Shown: positions 1 to 7,123, counted from the first letter of the stretch. The stretch: DNA of 9,104 nt from Methanosarcinales archaeon (GCA_030672345.1 DAOVGO010000129.1:1-9104), one strand, 5' to 3'. Translations and numbers: made by a program. Notes: generated by a model not told the origin, from the letters alone.

Positions 1-2
1 GC

Positions 3-944
3 TTTGATTTTGATGGTTTTTACGATCAGAAATTCCTGATCCCTGACCTCCTCTCCAAGGAAGAACCATATACCGGCGAATGGGATGATGCACTGGCTTT
101 CCAGTACCATTACGATGCACTCCCGGGAAGCATCATCTCACGCTTCATTGTGGGTATGCACCACTCGATTTACAAAAATACCTACTGGCGCAGCGGGGTT
201 GTGCTGGAGGACAGGGATAGCGGGAACAAAGCACTGGTTAAGGCGGATAAGGAGGACAAAAAGATTTTTATCCGGGTTAGCGGCAGAGAGAAGATCCGGC
301 GTACATTCCTTGGCGTCGTCCGTTCCAATTTTGATTACATCCACAAAACCATCCCTGGAATCGAACCTGAAGAGAAGGTGCCCCTGCCAGATCATCCGGA
401 GATTGTGGTTGGTTACAGGCATCTGCTGAACTTGGAAAAGAGGGGCGTAGCGACCTACCCCCCGGAAGGGTTTGAAGGAGACGTCAACGTCAAAGAACTG
501 CTCGACGGCGTTGAACCCGAAGAAGAGCGCAGAGAACGAATGGTTGTTAGCGGCGCTGGAATAACTGCTGGTAGAGATGTGATCATTGGCGATGTGGGAG
601 GTCAACTTGCAGTAGGGAACGATATCGCACAGCAGGAAAACGGCATGAAGGGCGTGGAGCCCGCACATCGACCAACACCATCACCTCCACCGGGGACCGA
701 GCATGCGAACCCGTGGACTTCAGGGTCATTCTATCTGGTGGCAACAGTCGTCATCATGACTGTGATTGCTGTCATCATCAAATATGTGTCATGGTATGCC
801 ATTCCGGTCGTGATTATCGGAGGAATAGTGATCATCGCTGTGATTGGAGCTTTTCAACTTAGGCAGGATAAAAGGTTGGGCGAGGCTAGCTTCCTGACAC
901 TCGTGAATGAGACGTTCAAGCAGCTGCGTCTACTCAAGAAATAA
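3..944 (+). CDS. ROCO-family (Roc-COR) protein, C-terminal part, with two C-terminal membrane segments
   Basis: The frame is open from the first bases of the window to TAA at 942-944, so this is a 5'-truncated gene with 313 residues visible. The first ~160 residues match, from memory, the COR (C-terminal of Roc) domain: phrases such as FLIPDLLSKEEP, LPGSIISRFIV, YWRSGVVLE and, near the end, HLLNLEKRGVATYPPEG followed by VNVKELLDGVEPEEE. COR follows a Ras-like Roc GTPase domain and mediates dimerisation in this family; Roc and any leucine-rich repeats would lie left of the window. After COR comes a Gly/Val-rich stretch (about 549-637, including GDVGGQLAVGNDI), a Pro-rich linker, and two hydrophobic segments (about 729-785 and 795-858) with a short cytosolic-type tail. 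An internal ATG at 150 would cut the COR domain, so it is not the true start. The sensed signal or partner cannot be inferred. Confidence 0.82.
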   Translation, partial: FDFDGFYDQKFLIPDLLSKEEPYTGEWDDALAFQYHYDALPGSIISRFIVGMHHSIYKNTYWRSGVVLEDRDSGNKALVKADKEDKKIFIRVSGREKIRRTFLGVVRSNFDYIHKTIPGIEPEEKVPLPDHPEIVVGYRHLLNLEKRGVATYPPEGFEGDVNVKELLDGVEPEEERRERMVVSGAGITAGRDVIIGDVGGQLAVGNDIAQQENGMKGVEPAHRPTPSPPPGTEHANPWTSGSFYLVATVVIMTVIAVIIKYVSWYAIPVVIIGGIVIIAVIGAFQLRQDKRLGEASFLTLVNETFKQLRLLKK

Positions 945-1001
945 AGCCGTCCCAAAAGATATATCGCATGTCCGGGATTGCGGATGGGATCGCAGGCAAA
1001 C

Positions 1002-1010
1002 AAATTATAA
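1002..1010 (+). promoter_or_regulatory. TATA-like box for hisC
   Basis: AAATTATAA is centred about 28 bases upstream of ATG 1034, the spacing expected when an archaeal transcript begins at or next to the start codon. No Shine-Dalgarno sequence precedes ATG 968 or ATG 1034, which fits a leaderless message and favours 1034 as the start. Confidence 0.5.
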
Positions 1011-1033
1011 CACCACCCACCAAAATCACCAGC

Positions 1034-2131
1034 ATGAAACACACGCCCGGCACTGGTACTGGTACCAGCAACGACAGCGGATACGTACCCGGCAGATCGA
1101 TCGCGGAGATCGCCGAAGAGTATCATATCCCGGTTGACTCGATCATCAAACTCGGGTCAAACGAAAACCCGCTCGGACCCTCACCTGCCGCCGTGCGAGC
1201 CGTGACCGACCGTGCATCCGGGATCAGCGTGTACCCTGAAAGCGACGCAAGAGACCTCTGCGATGCAATATCAGGGTACACCGGGCATCCTGCTGAAAAT
1301 ATCGTAGCCGGCGCAGGTATGGACGGGGTTATCGACACCCTGATGCGGATCTTGATGCCGGGAGAAGCGATCATCCCGACACCGACATTCAGCTACTACG
1401 CGATCTCAGCACATGCGCATCACGGAAAATCCCTCTTCGCTCTCCGGGACCGCAACTTCGCAATCGATCCGCAGGACATACTATCGCAGGTGACTGCTGA
1501 AACGCGGGTAGTCTTCCTCTGCTCGCCGAACAACCCGAGCGGGAACCTGATACCGGAATCTGACCTCCGGACGGTCCTTGAGGGATGTGACGAATGCGAT
1601 GCGATCGTCTTCCTGGACGAGGCTTATGTCGAGTTCTCAAAAGAAAGCATGATACACCTCGCGGGGGAATACGACAACCTGGTGGTCGGGCGCACGCTCT
1701 CAAAGGCATTCGGGCTCGCTGGATTGCGGGTAGGTTATGCGGTCATGTCTGAGGAGATGAGAGATGCGTATATGGGGTATGCGACCCCGTTCTCGGTGAG
1801 CAGTCTCGCGACTGCGGCAGGCGTTGCTGCGCTTAAGGATCCGAAACACCTGAAACGAAGCATCGATCTGGTGCAAAGCGGGCGCAAGAGACTGATGGAG
1901 ATCCCGTTTAAGGTCTATCCATCCGAAGCAAACTTCGTGCTCGTGGACGTATCGCCACATCGATCGGACGTGGTCTGTGATTTTCTTGCGCGAAAAGGGA
2001 TTATTGTGCGGGATTGCTCATCATTCCGTGGTGCGGGAGACTTCTTTGTCAGGGTGAGCATCGGAATGCCAGAGCAGAATGAGCGGGTGGTGGAGGCGCT
2101 TGGGGAGTTTCTCGAGGTTTCTGGCGCGTAA
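1034..2131 (+). CDS. hisC: Histidinol-phosphate aminotransferase
   Basis: This PLP enzyme of fold type I converts imidazole-acetol phosphate plus glutamate to histidinol phosphate in histidine synthesis. With the start at 1034 it is 365 residues, the usual family length. Visible hallmarks are YVPGRSI and KLGSNENPLGPSP near the N-terminus, CSPNNPSG (about 163-170), FLDEAYVEF (about 193-201), the PLP-binding lysine K224 in TLSKAFGLAGLRVGY, and a C-terminal FFVRVSIG with the substrate/PLP-contact arginine. A longer start at ATG 968 would add 22 residues, but the TATA box at 1002-1010 lies inside that extension, so 1034 is preferred. The first ~15 residues (Gly/Thr repeats) look unconserved. No other his gene is adjacent; the preceding ROCO gene is unrelated. 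Function is confident; the start is moderately so. Confidence 0.93.
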   Translation: MKHTPGTGTGTSNDSGYVPGRSIAEIAEEYHIPVDSIIKLGSNENPLGPSPAAVRAVTDRASGISVYPESDARDLCDAISGYTGHPAENIVAGAGMDGVIDTLMRILMPGEAIIPTPTFSYYAISAHAHHGKSLFALRDRNFAIDPQDILSQVTAETRVVFLCSPNNPSGNLIPESDLRTVLEGCDECDAIVFLDEAYVEFSKESMIHLAGEYDNLVVGRTLSKAFGLAGLRVGYAVMSEEMRDAYMGYATPFSVSSLATAAGVAALKDPKHLKRSIDLVQSGRKRLMEIPFKVYPSEANFVLVDVSPHRSDVVCDFLARKGIIVRDCSSFRGAGDFFVRVSIGMPEQNERVVEALGEFLEVSGA

Positions 2132-2270
2132 AAGATGAAAAGATCGGTCGAGTACAACCTGACTTTCCGACTTTTATGGGCTACAACCTTAAACGAGTTT
2201 ATCCGTGTACCCAAACTTCTCGACAATCTCTGCAAATCCTTTTGCCAACCTGCTCTCACATTTAACATAC

Positions 2271-3149
2271 ATGACTGAACTCGTGGTATTCGGGCAGGAT
2301 GAGATGAAGCATTACCTGCGCCTCTTTGCAGAGGCGGTCAAACTCGGTCTCCGCTTCAATCTGCTGATAGAAGGACCGCCCGGCACAGCAAAGACGCTTG
2401 CCGTGAACCAGATGATTGCTTCGCTGAGAGCTGATATTGGGGACGTTCCGTATGTCCGGGTGACCGGCAGCCAGGACGCGCTCCCGAGCGACCTGATCGG
2501 CGACCTCGACATCGGAAAGTACCGTGAAGGCAAGATTGACATTCTCTCAGGACCCCTTTTTCGTGCGCATGGCAGCAGTATGCCTGGAATCGTGTATGCA
2601 GACGAGTTGAACCGGTTCAGCGAGTACACACTGATCATATTCACCGAGATCATGGCAGAGTGGCAGGTATCGTTCCCAAAGACCCCGCTCACCAAACCGC
2701 TCCGTGCAAACGTGATTGCGACCATGAACCCGTACGACATCTCTGGCATCACCGATGTGCCGCAGCACATTCTGGACCGGTTCAATGCAAGGATCGTGGT
2801 CAATTATCCGGACAGAGAGGCTGAACTCATGATCATAGCCCAGCATGCGGATTACTACTACAAACATCTTGCACCACGCCTTAAAAACCTGTTTTCTCCA
2901 CTCGTAAGCACCACAAGAGCAATGCGAAAGCTTGGAGTCCATCTCGGACCGAGAATCTATCTGTCAACCCTTGATCTGCTTGCACTGGAACTGTCCTCGA
3001 ACGGATCGATCGATCATGAGACCGCGATCCGGCATTTTGAGAATGCGATCCGGTCCAGGATCGGAAACCTTGACGATGATAAGCAGTCCGAATTCCTGAG
3101 CACTGCATCGATCGCGCTGCGCGGGGAACTCACCGGGTCAAAGAGATGA
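2271..3149 (+). CDS. MoxR-family AAA+ ATPase
   Basis: A 292-residue single-domain AAA+ ATPase of the MoxR group. Seen in order: Walker A GPPGTAKT (35-42), Walker B IVYADE (107-112) followed by LNRF, sensor 1 in ATMNP (N153), an arginine-finger candidate R170 in HILDRF, then a small helical lid. MoxR ATPases typically work with VWA-domain proteins to insert metals or cofactors or remodel complexes. A VWA protein is encoded about 2.5 kb away on the other strand (ending at 5663) and is a plausible partner, though the two are not an operon. I chose ATG 2271 because the protein then opens with MTELVVFGQDEM, close to the usual start; a GTG at 2205 would add 22 low-quality residues. No Shine-Dalgarno or convincing TATA box fixes the start. 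The stop lies inside a small tandem repeat. Confidence 0.85.
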   Translation: MTELVVFGQDEMKHYLRLFAEAVKLGLRFNLLIEGPPGTAKTLAVNQMIASLRADIGDVPYVRVTGSQDALPSDLIGDLDIGKYREGKIDILSGPLFRAHGSSMPGIVYADELNRFSEYTLIIFTEIMAEWQVSFPKTPLTKPLRANVIATMNPYDISGITDVPQHILDRFNARIVVNYPDREAELMIIAQHADYYYKHLAPRLKNLFSPLVSTTRAMRKLGVHLGPRIYLSTLDLLALELSSNGSIDHETAIRHFENAIRSRIGNLDDDKQSEFLSTASIALRGELTGSKR

Positions 3150-3177
3150 GAGATAGAAGATGAGAGATAGGAGATAG
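3145..3177. repeat. Short tandem repeat GATGAGAGATAG across the moxR stop
   Basis: GATGAGAGATAG occurs at 3145-3156 and again perfectly at 3159-3170 (period 14), followed by a partial third copy GAGATAG at 3171-3177. The first copy includes the TGA stop of the MoxR gene. It lies in the convergent gap before the Nop5 gene end. It may simply be slippage sequence. Confidence 0.6.
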
Positions 3178-3283
3178 AATATGAGCGGTGATGGCTGCGA
3201 GCGGTTAAACCCCACGCGACTTCAGATTCGGGATCGCATTCGTGACAGCCACCCACAATCACCCCACCCACGTCTCCCGAACA

Positions 3284-4078
3284 TCACTGCTTCTGCTTGA
3301 TCTCCTCGATTCGAGCGTTCAGACTCCGGGCAAGCTCCTCTCGCACCTCACCATCGCCGCTGTAATAATCGATCCGTGCGGCGATTACCAGTTTTGAGGC
3401 AAGTGTGCGTGCGATCCTGCCGCGCAGGTGGCGGGGGGACGCGTGAATGAGGGGGTGGCGGAAGATGATGCCGTGCTTTGGCGGGGATGCTCCGCGCAGG
3501 TGGCGAAACATCGCCCGGTTCGCGCCAAGCACCTGCAGGCGGCTTGCAGGCATCCTGCATAGTTTATCGAGCCCGCCTGCGATGGAAAGCAGTCTTGCGG
3601 CAAGCAGAGCGCCTGCGAGATTCGTGAGGTTTGGCGAAACACGGGTCATCTGATCCTGAATATGTGTAACAAGCAGTTTTCTGCTCTCGGTAAGGTCTGC
3701 TAAATTCTGTGCAAGGCTGCGCATAGCATCAGGGATCTTGTCATGGCAATCTTCCACGATCTCCCTAACAAGTTCCCTTGACTCTGGGATCGATCCATGG
3801 TAAAAGGAATACCACTCAAACAGGCGCTCTGAAAGGAGGTTTGTGACCTCGTTCAGAGTGTCGAGCGCTTCGACATCCTGGATGACCTGTTTATCCCCGG
3901 ATGTAAACTGCGGAAGTGAAATTTGCTCTTTTGCAAGCCTGACCGTTATTTCATGCAATAAAACTCGATATTCCTCTTCAGAACTGACAAAACCGGCATC
4001 GAACAACCATGCACGAAGATTTGTTACCGGACTCTTTAAGTCCAGTAACCTGTAAACAATCGCAGATGGGTCTGCCAT
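3284..4078 (-). CDS. nop5: Nop5/Nop56-like C/D-box RNP protein, short N-terminal form
   Basis: Nop5 is the scaffold of the archaeal C/D-box RNP that guides 2'-O-methylation of rRNA and tRNA, bridging L7Ae-bound guide RNA and fibrillarin. Here the central coiled-coil region is recognisable (DVEALDTLNEVTNLLSERL, about 68-86), followed by the NOP domain (about 140-240): LTNLAGALLAARLLSIAGGL, MPASRLQVLGANRAMFRHL, PPKHGIIFRHP, and SPRHLRGRIARTLASKLVIA. The protein has 264 residues, whereas better known archaeal Nop5 proteins have about 380-410. Most of the N-terminal fibrillarin-binding domain is absent, leaving about 65 residues before the coiled coil. An in-frame TGA four codons before ATG 4078 rules out a longer start. 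It is the second gene of a minus-strand unit, 9 bases after the DUF22-like gene. No fibrillarin gene is in the window. The family call is very secure. Confidence 0.92.
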   Translation of the reverse strand: MADPSAIVYRLLDLKSPVTNLRAWLFDAGFVSSEEEYRVLLHEITVRLAKEQISLPQFTSGDKQVIQDVEALDTLNEVTNLLSERLFEWYSFYHGSIPESRELVREIVEDCHDKIPDAMRSLAQNLADLTESRKLLVTHIQDQMTRVSPNLTNLAGALLAARLLSIAGGLDKLCRMPASRLQVLGANRAMFRHLRGASPPKHGIIFRHPLIHASPRHLRGRIARTLASKLVIAARIDYYSGDGEVREELARSLNARIEEIKQKQ

Positions 4079-4087
4079 TTCGATATT

Positions 4088-4510
4088 TCAATCCTTGATC
4101 AGGACTGGTATATGTGCTTCGCGTGTGAACATGATTGGCAGAATATTCAGCACCCCGAGCAGGTCACCTTTCTCGATCTCGCCGGTCTCCTGCCCGAGGA
4201 TGTATGCGACCTTGATGCACCGGTCGCGCTCAACAGGCGCAACACCGCCCCCTGATCCGACGCGCACCACCGATGCGAGTGCGTGAGGGGTGAATGCGCA
4301 TAAGAGGGCGAGTAAATCTTTCTGCAAAGTGATCTCCCTGATCTTAATCTTCTCAAACGCGCCCTTTGCAATCGTCATGTCCTCGTCTGCGATAACCATC
4401 TCCCATTTGGCGCGGGTCGCTATCGTGAATTCGTAGGGCGATGCCTCGACCCTGATCCGCTCGGGTCCATGGTCGGTTGGGGAAACTATCTGTATGGTTT
4501 GAGATGCCAT
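4088..4510 (-). CDS. DUF22-like conserved archaeal protein
   Basis: A 140-residue soluble protein with no signal peptide or membrane segment. It resembles, from memory, the archaeal DUF22 family: YEFTIATRAKWEMVIADEDM in the first half, then a segment around VVRVGSGGGVAPVE, then a C-terminal GEIEKGDLLGVLNILP. The biochemical role of the family is not known to me. The beta-rich pattern and the KGDLLG motif are merely suggestive of a small barrel-like fold. ATG 4510 is chosen because a TATA box lies about 25 bases upstream; a reading-frame extension to 4624 would run through that promoter and looks non-coding. The gene is followed in the same reading frame by the Nop5 gene, separated only by TGA and three codons, so the two are probably co-transcribed. 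The link of the protein to RNA modification is context only. Confidence 0.65.
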   Translation of the reverse strand: MASQTIQIVSPTDHGPERIRVEASPYEFTIATRAKWEMVIADEDMTIAKGAFEKIKIREITLQKDLLALLCAFTPHALASVVRVGSGGGVAPVERDRCIKVAYILGQETGEIEKGDLLGVLNILPIMFTREAHIPVLIKD

Positions 4511-4530
4511 GTCTTCACATAATGATTTAT

Positions 4531-4550
4531 GATATAATAGTTTTTCCGAA
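4531..4550 (-). promoter_or_regulatory. TATA box and BRE-like purine tract for the DUF22-nop5 unit
   Basis: On the minus strand, CGGAAAAACTATTATATC reads as an A-rich BRE-like element followed by a TATA box (plus-strand GATATAAT at 4531-4538). The centre is about 25 bases before ATG 4510, placing transcription start at the ATG, i.e. a leaderless message. Confidence 0.6.
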
Positions 4551-4752
4551 AACAGTAAAGCCAAAAAAATAGAGTGCGGAGAAGTGTGATCCCACGCATC
4601 ACTCCGGAGTGGTGCGCATGACACGTGACGCTTAATTCCTGGCTGATCTGTTATTCATTCCTGATACCATGCATCTCTTCATCATCTGGGTATTTGCCAT
4701 GCCCGGGAGTGTCACACTACCATGGTCTCGAGATTGTTCCGGCATATACAAA

Positions 4753-4761
4753 CTTTAAATG
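4753..4761 (+). promoter_or_regulatory. TATA-like box for the MNT-HEPN pair
   Basis: CTTTAAATG is centred about 28 bases upstream of ATG 4786, consistent with a leaderless start. A second AT-rich element (CATATACA, 4743-4750) lies just before it. A weak purine run GAGAGG at 4767-4772 is 13 bases from the ATG, too far to be a good ribosome site. Confidence 0.4.
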
Positions 4762-4785
4762 TCTCAGAGAGGCGAATGATCTGTG

Positions 4786-5112
4786 ATGGAAAAGACGATG
4801 GAAAACGCGCTGAAAGAATTTGTCAGCAATGTGAAGACCAGATACGGGGACAAAATAGAGCGCATAATCCTGTTCGGCTCATACGCCAGAAAAGATCATC
4901 GGAATGAGAGTGATATAGATGTGCTGGTTATATGGAATGGGGACGAGGTTATGGGCTGGAATTCTCTTGAGAGGGAAGCCGTTGAGATGCTTTTTAAGTA
5001 TGGTTTTGTCATATCGCTGAAGATCATATCGCCAAGTGAACACAGTGCCATGAAAGAACTCAATCTCCCATTTATGAAAAATGTATCAGAAGAGGGTGTT
5101 GTGGTTGGATAG
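4786..5112 (+). CDS. MNT-type minimal nucleotidyltransferase (HEPN partner)
   Basis: A 108-residue minimal nucleotidyltransferase of the DNA polymerase beta superfamily. The signature is GSYARKDHRNESDIDVLV, with G31-S32 for the nucleotide and D43/D45 for metal. The protein closes with PFMKNVSEEGVVVG, as many MNT partners of HEPN proteins do. In characterised MntA-HepT systems the MNT protein neutralises the HEPN RNase, by adding AMP to it or by binding. The third acidic residue expected on the following strand is not obvious: the corresponding stretch reads KYGFVISLKIIS. The gene overlaps the HEPN gene, which supports co-translation. Start choice: ATG 4786 sits one codon after GTG 4783, either being possible; the TATA box at 4753-4761 fits both. 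Confidence 0.86.
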   Translation: MEKTMENALKEFVSNVKTRYGDKIERIILFGSYARKDHRNESDIDVLVIWNGDEVMGWNSLEREAVEMLFKYGFVISLKIISPSEHSAMKELNLPFMKNVSEEGVVVG

Positions 5113-5479
5113 GATACAGTACCATCTTGATGAGGCTGAAGAACGATTGGGCTCTGCTATGTTGCTGCTGGAGAAGGGATATTACAAGGATGCGGTCAGC
5201 AGGGCGTATTATTGCATGTACAATGCCGCAAGAGCGTTACTGCTGACCATGGACATATCTCCAAAGACGCACAAAGGATTAATCTCCAAGTTTGGACAAG
5301 AATTCATGAAAATGGAGAAGGAAGCCAGAGACTATGCCACAATCCTCTCCAAAGCCGAAGATCTGAGGGAGATGGCTGATTACGGTGTTTATAAGGAGAT
5401 ATCAAGGGAAGTGGCAGAGAGCACAGTCGATGATGCGGATATATTCCTTAAAAAGATTCGGGAAGTACTGAGGAGGTAG
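5105..5479 (+). CDS. HEPN domain protein (MNT partner), Rx6H histidine replaced by Asn
   Basis: An all-helical HEPN protein of 124 residues from TTG 5105. The core reads YYKDAVSRAYYCMYNAARAL; the RNase motif Rx4-6H would be R33 followed six residues later by His, but position 40 is Asn. HEPN proteins of this kind pair with MNT proteins as toxin-antitoxin or RNA-binding modules. I prefer TTG 5105 because AGAAGAGGG lies about 8 bases upstream, the start overlaps the MNT stop by 8 bases, and family members usually begin about this far before the first helix. ATG 5081 and GTG 5096 are alternatives; ATG 5081 would add eight residues and has no ribosome site. The C-terminus is complete (TAG after EVLRR). 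Convergent with the VWA gene. Confidence 0.82.
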   Translation: MDRIQYHLDEAEERLGSAMLLLEKGYYKDAVSRAYYCMYNAARALLLTMDISPKTHKGLISKFGQEFMKMEKEARDYATILSKAEDLREMADYGVYKEISREVAESTVDDADIFLKKIREVLRR

Positions 5480-5552
5480 AAAATTACTGATGATGGCTGA
5501 TCGGGTCATCGCAGTGGCATCTGTATAAAACTGCGAGTCCGCGTATATGCTC

Positions 5553-5663
5553 TTATGAACGATCGCCCAAGAAATAAAGAATGGAGAAGAGTCCCCGCGT
5601 CCACTCACTCCCGTATTCGTTCACCGTGTCGCCGAAGTAGTTGTTGTGGATGCCGCAAGCAGT
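5553..5663 (-). pseudogene. Out-of-frame C-terminal tail of the VWA gene
   Basis: Immediately after the TGA stop (5663-5665) of the VWA gene, another minus-strand frame encodes TACGIHNNYFGDTVNEYG, then SEWTRGLFSILYFLGDRS, ending at TAA 5553-5555. The segment has protein-like composition and strong G/C at third codon positions, like the VWA gene. If two bases of the repeat at the junction (minus strand GTGGTGTG, around 5664-5671) are removed, the reading becomes LRYLVV-TACGIHNN without any loss, giving a 522-residue protein. This is best explained as a TG dinucleotide insertion. It may be a real frameshift, a sequencing/assembly error, or less likely a programmed shift; no canonical slippery heptamer is present. 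Confidence 0.7.
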
Positions 5664-7123
5664 CACACCACCAGATACCGCAGATTCCCTTTCCACGCAG
5701 CCATCAACGAATTAAGACGCGCCGTCCCTGCCTGATCAGTCGGCATAAACATCACCTTCGGATGGTATCGCTCGATAAATCCAAGAAACCCATAAAAATG
5801 CGACGTTAAGAACTTGAAATCGCTGATCAGCGCGATCGGGTCGTCCTGATCGATCTTCAGGTGCGGTATCACGGAACTCACATCGGTGCCGCCGCCTGCT
5901 TCGGCGCATCGCAGCGCGGCGATGCCGATCGGACATGCAGTCGCATTGAAGGTGATCAATTTCACCTTCGATTTGAAGTACTTGTGGATCGTGTCGGTCA
6001 GCACCTTTGCGGATTTGATCGATTCAGCCATGCTCGAGGAGAGATCGACCAGCACCCAGACCTGTTTCTTCTTTTCCAGTTCCCGTTCGAGCCACATATT
6101 GCTTGAATCGAAGAGAATGAGACGCTTTTTGTCGGTAAGCGACGTGCTCACTCCCCGGTATCTTGTTACGAGCCGGGGTCTCTCGATTCCAAGACCGCGC
6201 TCCAGCAGCACCGGCAGTTTCAGGCGCTGTGCCAGCTGGATGTGTTCTGATTCCCCGTAAGCAAGCGCAGACGCGCCGCCGCCAATGTTCTCACCGCCGA
6301 TCTTCTGGGCAAGGGTCTCTGGCGCAAATTCGCAGAATTTCTCCTGCTTGATATACTGGGGGGTGCGCTCATGGAGCACATCCGTATTCCGCTTCATCAT
6401 CCGCCATGGCGTGTTGTCGGATCGCCAGACCGAGTTTAATTCGCCTGCCAGCGCAGACACCGACTCGACAAAGCCCTTGAACCGCCGCTCTGCGAGATGC
6501 ATTGAGCCGGCTGCCACGAGATCTGTGAGGCGTTTGAACCGATCAGACCCTGATAGCCTGACGATCTCGCTCATGACCTCGCTCATCACATCACCCATGT
6601 TCTCCGAATCAATAACCGGGGCAGGACGACGGAACATCTGTGCAGGGAACGTGTGCGGATGCCGCGACAGCAGGATGAGCATCGAGATGGTGTATGCATC
6701 CTCGCTCCTTGATTCCGCAAGCGACTCGAGCAATGCGATGTCCATCGGCATGTATGCACTGGTATCGATGCCGCAGTTGATCGCATAATCAGAGACGATG
6801 TTCGTTGCAAAATGCACGATATCGGCATCCAGATACTGCCCGCTGAAGATGTCGGCATCGCTCAGCTTCTCTGTCTCGGTGATTTCACGATATCCGGCGA
6901 TCAGATCGTTGATATAGGTCAGATGTGCGATTTCGTGCTTTGCCAGCAGTCTGGCGAGATCCTTCTGGTCGCTTCGGGTCTTGATGTACAGATCAGCGTG
7001 TCTGGAGGCTGTAAAGACATAGATGTATGATGAGGGGTCTGTGGCGTCGGTTTCGATGTATTTTAACTTGATATCGTAGTTTGATACCAGTTTGTCGATC
7101 AGTTCGCTGAGCATCACGAGCAT
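5663..7123 (-). CDS. VWA-domain protein with N-terminal HExxH metallopeptidase-like region (DUF2201-like)
   Basis: A 486-residue soluble protein in two parts. The N-terminal half holds HEIAH (63-67) and, about 45 residues on, NIVSDYAIN (about 108-116). This resembles, from memory, the putative metallopeptidase region of DUF2201-type proteins; the third zinc ligand is not clear. The C-terminal part is a VWA domain with a full MIDAS: DLSSS (360-364), T413 in GGGTDVSS and D435 in LISDF. VWA proteins of this sort commonly partner with MoxR ATPases, and a MoxR gene lies at 2271-3149. ATG 7123 has GGTGAT five bases upstream; ATG 7114 is an alternative three codons in. The reading frame stops at the last VWA strand (LRYLVV), and the missing end is found in another frame at 5553-5663, so the present product is probably shortened by 36 residues. 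Confidence 0.8.
   Translation of the reverse strand: MLVMLSELIDKLVSNYDIKLKYIETDATDPSSYIYVFTASRHADLYIKTRSDQKDLARLLAKHEIAHLTYINDLIAGYREITETEKLSDADIFSGQYLDADIVHFATNIVSDYAINCGIDTSAYMPMDIALLESLAESRSEDAYTISMLILLSRHPHTFPAQMFRRPAPVIDSENMGDVMSEVMSEIVRLSGSDRFKRLTDLVAAGSMHLAERRFKGFVESVSALAGELNSVWRSDNTPWRMMKRNTDVLHERTPQYIKQEKFCEFAPETLAQKIGGENIGGGASALAYGESEHIQLAQRLKLPVLLERGLGIERPRLVTRYRGVSTSLTDKKRLILFDSSNMWLERELEKKKQVWVLVDLSSSMAESIKSAKVLTDTIHKYFKSKVKLITFNATACPIGIAALRCAEAGGGTDVSSVIPHLKIDQDDPIALISDFKFLTSHFYGFLGFIERYHPKVMFMPTDQAGTARLNSLMAAWKGNLRYLVV

Noticed and set aside
138..668. A 176-codon open frame on the minus strand
   Set aside because: It lies antisense to the COR-domain frame, which has clear family motifs; the product is unrecognised and has no ribosome site.
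1059..1068. Palindrome CTGGTACCAG at the start of hisC
   Set aside because: It lies within coding sequence in a Gly/Thr repeat and has no partner copy near the promoter.
4511..4624. N-terminal extension of the DUF22-like gene
   Set aside because: It runs through a good TATA box and has non-protein-like composition; ATG 4510 fits a leaderless start.
5555..5809. Plus-strand 84-codon frame with a TATA-like box (TGTATAAAAC, 5522-5531) about 28 bases ahead
   Set aside because: The product is Arg/Ser-rich, and the frame is antisense to the VWA gene and its out-of-frame tail, which explain the sequence better. An antisense transcript is still possible.
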